A stretch of 42,737 nucleotides of DNA from Stentor coeruleus (Eukaryota > Ciliophora > Heterotrichea > Heterotrichida > Stentoridae), in contig MPUH01000627.1 in NCBI GenBank assembly GCA_001970955.1, positions 1 to 42,737 on the forward strand. The letters run 5' to 3'. The number at the start of each line of letters is the position of its first letter. Position 1 is the first letter of the stretch. The position numbers were made by a program, and so were the translations under genes. The notes beneath the pieces were generated by a model that ran no database searches, was not told the origin of the DNA, and saw only the letters and a program-made list of their open reading frames with translations. Below are positions 38,689 through 42,737 of the stretch, in pieces.

Positions 38689-39910
38689 ATAAGTAAATTA
38701 AAGTAAGCGTTTGGATGGTTTTGAAAATGCAAAGGTAATGATGGTTAGGTTTTTAATTAGAGATATGATGATTAAGATTTTTTTTCAGGTTACTGAAAGA
38801 AGGAAGTTTTATGGCTATTTGAGAAAAGAAAAGTTGGATGTTTGAATAGGTTGATTAGGGAAAATTGGTAGGATGGAATGAAATTTAGGAATTTGTTGGA
38901 GATGAGATTTTATTTAGATGCTGATTTAAGTTTTTTTTTGATAATAATGGTGAATGCTTATGATTTATAGAAGAGGAAAACTGAAAAGTTGTATTGGAAA
39001 AATTAAGTATTTTGTTTTACCCAGGCTTGGAACTTGTGGTATTTAATTTTTTTTTTAGTGGAGTGATTCAGTTTTTTCCTGATCTAAACTTAGTAATAAA
39101 TTTGAAATAATATTTTTATATCAGCATAACACTTTATTATCATCAAACATTTTTCGTTTGCACAAAGGTGTGCTTATATCATTATAATACTATAAAATAT
39201 TAATAGATATTTTGATTGTGAATATTGTGAATTTAAAATTATCATGCATATCATAATTAAAGTTATTTAAATGCATATAGTTAATATAGTTATATGGATA
39301 TATATTTAGTAATAATTTATGATATTTTGATAAGTTCATAATCTAAGTTTATCTGTTTAAACTTTAAATAAATCAATTTTCAAATATCTGAATTTTAAGT
39401 GTATTTTAGATAATCTCACAGCCACTATAAACATTATCAAAACCATACTTTCAGCAATCTTAAAAAGTTATATTTATAGTATAAAAGCCATAAGATTTAT
39501 CATGATTTAAATCATCTATAAACATCTAAAATTATTATTAAAACAATAATCTCACATCTTCAATTAATCTAAACTTATTCAACCTTCCTTCACTTTATTA
39601 AAATTTAATCCGTTATTATCACAATTAAACAAAAGCCTAATTTTTCTCTATTTACCTAATAAAGTAACCTGAATAAACTTTCGTTTAAACTATCAAACTA
39701 ATTCAACAAACCTTGAAAAAAATCTTTTCTGAAATTTTACAACAATTTATAACAATCCTCAAACATAAATTTATTTCATTAAAAATAACAATAAAAGCCA
39801 GTTCCCAAATATCATCGTATAAAAAAATCCTCATTTGCTCATTAAAATTTTTTTCTGAGAATTTTATCTTTTAAAGTACAGTTTCTAGACTTGATAGAAA
39901 AGGATATAAT
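38689..39910. other. Spacer, no gene seen
   Basis: 38689-38990 is G-rich and C-poor (downstream of the plus-strand kinase). 39050-39400 is almost pure A/T. 39410-39900 is C-rich and G-poor (upstream of plus-strand MED6). Confidence 0.65.
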
Positions 39911-40354
39911 ATGGAAAACATGGAAGATGGCTTGAGGAGACAGCTTGACCGGCATGAAGAAAACACAAAAGACTACTGGTACGATGAACAATGGTTAAAA
40001 TTCAGTGCCCTTGATAAAGAAACTGTAATGCACTACTTTTACATTTCAATATTCTATGATAAAACAGCGAACAACGAAAAAACTAAAGAAGACTTAAAAA
40101 AACTTCAATTCATGAAAGGTCTAGAGTACACTTTAACCTACGCCATGCCTGATCTGGGCATTTTTCATATCAGAAAGCAATATCGTAGTAGTGAAAAAAA
40201 AGTAACCCCAATAGCCATATACTATGTCTATCATGGTAGAGTTTATGAAGCCCCCTCTCTAAGTCGGGTGATAAATTCTAAACTTCGAAACATGTCTTAT
40301 TATCTAAACGAGTCCTTGTCTTTATTATCTAACTATTTAGAAACTAACAAATAA
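39911..40354 (+). CDS. MED6: MED6, Mediator head subunit
   Basis: MED6 is a conserved head subunit of Mediator, which links transcription activators to RNA polymerase II. The 147-aa protein follows the family order: WYDEQWLKFSALDKETVMHY, FYISIFYDKTANNE (the SPFYDRTCNN motif), a short helix, MKGLEYTLTYAMPDLGIFHI, RKQYRSSEKKVTPIAIYYV and YHGRVYEAPSLSRVINSKLR. Some homologues have a longer C-terminal tail that is absent here. The stop is TAA after a short helical end (SLSLLSNYLETNK). Confidence 0.95.
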   Translation: MENMEDGLRRQLDRHEENTKDYWYDEQWLKFSALDKETVMHYFYISIFYDKTANNEKTKEDLKKLQFMKGLEYTLTYAMPDLGIFHIRKQYRSSEKKVTPIAIYYVYHGRVYEAPSLSRVINSKLRNMSYYLNESLSLLSNYLETNK

Positions 40355-40480
40355 CTATTCTCTTGATATAATAATTGCAATTTTAGATAAAAAACTTTGA
40401 GTTATTCTAATTGACCTGACTTTACTTAAAAATAATGGACCACAATCAGAAATTGCTATGGACAAGGATTGATTATAAAT

Positions 40481-41458
40481 ATGAAAAAAATGCTTCCTGA
40501 TATTCATTATCGCTCCATGACACCTAGTAAACTTAGTATTAAAGACTTCAAATCTCCACAGATTAAGTCTAATTTACACTTGCGCAAAGGACAGCATGTT
40601 TCTTTGTCACCTCTACGTATTTCACCTAACCAATATGATTCAAATGAATCGATTTTCAATACTCGAACGATATCTGATGAGATCCAAACATCTAAAACAG
40701 ATCCTGGACTTTTTCTAAAAAGAATTAAAACTATGCTCACTGATCTTGATGCTAAAAATACCCGCAGAAATCTACAAAAGAAAATCACAAAGGGAAAAAG
40801 GAAAAGATTCGAGGATATAGCTACTGCTTTACTACACCTAACAAACTCTACCAACAACAAGGTAAATGCTTTTAATTGTTCCCAGCTTTTCATATCATTA
40901 GGCTATGTAACCGAGCACGAAGCTCTAACCAATATGTTTTCCATAATGTGTAAAGGTGATGCTCTAAGCAAAATCTTCCTCAAAAAAAGCGAAATTCTAA
41001 GAGTATGTGAAGATCCTCGAGTTGACGGTATATTAAGTGCACTTCTCCGAGAGTACAAATTGCGTAGAAACAGAGACAAAGTTGAAGAGTTTGATTCTTT
41101 AGTCGACATAATCAAAAAATGGTGGAGTAAATTAGACATCGGAAATAAAGGCCTAGTAAACATCGAAGACATCTGTCGTTTTTTCATCACAATTGAAGCT
41201 ATAGAAACAAGTTATGATGCTAAAAAACTCTTTGGTAAAATGTCACAATATATCATTTTCCGTCAGTTTTTTGGGTTTTTTGCTAAAGCTTTATTCAAGT
41301 TCTTACTTTTGAGCTTGCACGATTTAGCTAATCAGAAACAATCCCAAGACCTCCCACCTGATATAGCAATAGGAGCTCAACGTAGGAAAATGATAATAGA
41401 AGGGTTAAGTGGGGAAAATCGAGTTATTGAAACTTTAGTTCATTATACTAAACAATAA
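40481..41458 (+). CDS. Unknown protein with a degenerate EF-hand-like segment
   Basis: 325 aa from the ATG at 40481; four upstream codons are open but lack an ATG. The N-terminal ~95 residues are Ser/Pro/Lys-rich. The rest is helical. Near residues 205-230 WWSKLDIGNKGLVNIEDICR has the shape of an EF-hand loop (D-x-G-x-K-G-x-V-x-x-E/D), so it may bind calcium or be a relic. No other domain recognised. It is tail-to-tail with the gene at 41486, with only 27 bp between the stop codons. Stop is TAA. Confidence 0.78.
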   Translation: MKKMLPDIHYRSMTPSKLSIKDFKSPQIKSNLHLRKGQHVSLSPLRISPNQYDSNESIFNTRTISDEIQTSKTDPGLFLKRIKTMLTDLDAKNTRRNLQKKITKGKRKRFEDIATALLHLTNSTNNKVNAFNCSQLFISLGYVTEHEALTNMFSIMCKGDALSKIFLKKSEILRVCEDPRVDGILSALLREYKLRRNRDKVEEFDSLVDIIKKWWSKLDIGNKGLVNIEDICRFFITIEAIETSYDAKKLFGKMSQYIIFRQFFGFFAKALFKFLLLSLHDLANQKQSQDLPPDIAIGAQRRKMIIEGLSGENRVIETLVHYTKQ

Positions 41459-41485
41459 TCTAATAATCATGTTTTTAATTATTAA

Positions 41486-42484
41486 TTAACTAGTTTTTAG
41501 ATGAAATTTGCTGTAACTGAGCATCGGCTGGGATTTAACTTTAAGACGGTTGGTGAACCCATGCTTGTAGCCGATGGACATTTTGATTGGAGTGAGTTTT
41601 TCATATGGGGTCATTGTAAAGTAAGGCTTTTCATTAAGAAAAGCTCTTGGGCTGCTTGCTAAGGAGTGGTTCGGTTTGATAAGGTTGGTTATTGTACTAG
41701 ACTTTGAGCTCAAAAATGCTCTAGCCGAACGATTTCTACTATGAATATCAGTATAGGACCCTTCAGAAGTTTGTGTCCTGCTTGTTTTCACAGTAGAAAA
41801 ATTTCTTTTCGTCACAAGTTTCGGTTTAAAAGTGCATTTCATCAGCATTGCATCTTCTTTTGATTTCCTCTCATTTTCTAACCTACACTTTTTCCTTATA
41901 AGCCAACGTTTAGACCTTTCATGTATTGTTTGTCCATCAGGAGGTTCTTCATGATCAGCATTAAAACCCATTGAACTAGTTTTTTCCCTTAAACTAAAAA
42001 GCAATTTGTTTCTTGATTCTATATCATAAGACACATACTCAGAATTATCAAGTGATCCAATTTTTGATGAAGGTTTTACTAATGATGCATAAAATTGAGG
42101 AGAATCTGATCTTGGGCTAAATATTGACACATTATGAGATGAGTGTCGTTCTGTAGATACTGAAGATCTTTGAGTAGGGCTCATTAAGGATACTAGAGAA
42201 ATTTTTACTGATTTGGGCATGAAACGAGAGTTTTTGATTATGTTTTGGGTGTTTTGGAGACGTGATGGGTTGAAGATAGGGAATTTCTTCGGGGATTTTA
42301 GGATTTTACGTGATTTGTTGTTGATTTTAGGAATGGATCTGGATTCAGATTTCTCTTTTAGACGCCTTTTGGCTCGGAGATTATCGATTTTTCTTCGGAT
42401 GCGACGGTAGCGCTCGAAGATGTCGTTTGAGAACTCGAAGTGCCTTTGACATGAGGCTTTGCGTTTGTTTGATTGGTGATCCAT
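41486..42484 (-). CDS. Unknown basic, Ser-rich protein
   Basis: 332 aa, stop TAA. Basic throughout and probably mostly disordered. It has an N-terminal Arg-rich helix (FERYRRIRRKIDNLRAKRRL) and a conserved-looking segment near residues 195-230 (RSKRWLIRKKCRLENERKSK, then EDAMLMKCTFKPKL). From memory, a charged helix followed by CTFKPxL recurs in ciliate and other flagellate proteins linked to microtubules, but I cannot name the domain. Not a known enzyme. The G-rich 5' flank (42485-42737) fits a minus-strand gene. Confidence 0.78.
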   Translation of the reverse strand: MDHQSNKRKASCQRHFEFSNDIFERYRRIRRKIDNLRAKRRLKEKSESRSIPKINNKSRKILKSPKKFPIFNPSRLQNTQNIIKNSRFMPKSVKISLVSLMSPTQRSSVSTERHSSHNVSIFSPRSDSPQFYASLVKPSSKIGSLDNSEYVSYDIESRNKLLFSLREKTSSMGFNADHEEPPDGQTIHERSKRWLIRKKCRLENERKSKEDAMLMKCTFKPKLVTKRNFSTVKTSRTQTSEGSYTDIHSRNRSARAFLSSKSSTITNLIKPNHSLASSPRAFLNEKPYFTMTPYEKLTPIKMSIGYKHGFTNRLKVKSQPMLSYSKFHLKTS

Positions 42485-42737
42485 TAATATTATTATTTAA
42501 TTTTAAATGAGTGAGAAAAGCTGAGAATTTTGGAGTGGTTTTTGAAGATGAGGAGGTTTGATAGGAGAGTTAGGGTTTTTAGGTTGCTTTTATGAGGGAT
42601 TTAGGCATTTTTTAGTGATTTTATTGGGAAATAGTGTTGGGATTTTTATTAGAGAAATCAGTGGAAGGAGATTGGGAATTTTTATATGGATGATTGGTTT
42701 ATAAATTGAAAAAATTAAGTAGGAATAGTATTAATTT
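42485..42737. other. Spacer at the right edge
   Basis: G-rich, C-poor plus-strand sequence, the 5' flank of the minus-strand gene at 41486-42484. No gene reaches in from the right. Confidence 0.6.

Noticed and set aside
1..42737. Blepharisma-type code (TGA = Trp)
   Set aside because: Full-length conserved proteins read through with TGG for every Trp and none needs TGA. The only Trp-position TGA is in an obvious pseudogene.
1..42737. CRISPR arrays, bacterial operons, riboswitches
   Set aside because: Introns, importin, Mediator and ORC genes show a eukaryotic nuclear genome. The repeats seen are tandem duplications without regular spacers.

Overview
This window looks like macronuclear DNA of a heterotrich ciliate, most like Stentor. 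It is very A+T-rich and densely gene-packed, with mostly intronless genes separated by short AT-rich spacers. The standard code reads whole families through (importin alpha, PP2C, NEK, PKA, MED6). The two introns I can support are exactly 15 nt, with GTA at the start, A at position 10 and TAG at the end. Of 23 called genes with a visible end, 14 stop with TAA, 8 with TAG and only one small one with TGA. The 15-nt introns point to heterotrichs; use of the standard code favours Stentor over Blepharisma, where TGA is Trp. The species call is inference.

Layout. 1-82 is the 5' end of an unknown gene running off the left edge. 1289-10152 holds a Nudix-ankyrin fusion, an unknown basic protein with a terminal 15-nt intron, importin alpha, a long coiled-coil protein, a small MGC-type lipid-anchored protein and a four-TM protein with a Pro/Gly/Tyr repeat tail. 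11390-18570 is a tandem triplication of a divergent pair: an unknown acidic-loop family (intact in all three units) and COQ9 (intact with a 15-nt intron only in the third unit; decayed in the other two). A weak piggyBac-like transposase remnant lies between units 1 and 2. 19137-24733 has a small unknown gene, a PP2C phosphatase, an ORC4-like protein with a broken P-loop and a coiled-coil protein. 24961-28684 is a 3.7-kb segment bounded by imperfect inverted repeats and carrying one large gene, a degenerate kinase-like region joined to an HELAH zinc-metallopeptidase domain. 28746-32304 has a PX (sorting nexin) protein and a NEK kinase. 33150-34030 holds a decayed Cdc20/Cdh1 WD40 pseudogene. 34489-42484 has a SAXO-type ciliary microtubule protein, a RING protein, a PKA-like catalytic subunit, MED6 and two unknown proteins.

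How the genes relate. There are no operons. Most genes are ordinary eukaryotic housekeeping, signalling and ciliary functions placed without clear pathway logic. The strand composition of spacers is informative: on the coding strand, DNA upstream of a gene is C-rich and G-poor and DNA downstream is G-rich and C-poor, so gene orientation can be read from the spacers.

Most unusual items: the inverted-repeat-bounded pseudokinase-metallopeptidase segment, the triplicated COQ9 locus in which only the partner gene survived duplication, and the spacer skew. Three single N characters sit beside short local duplications and look like unresolved assembly joins.
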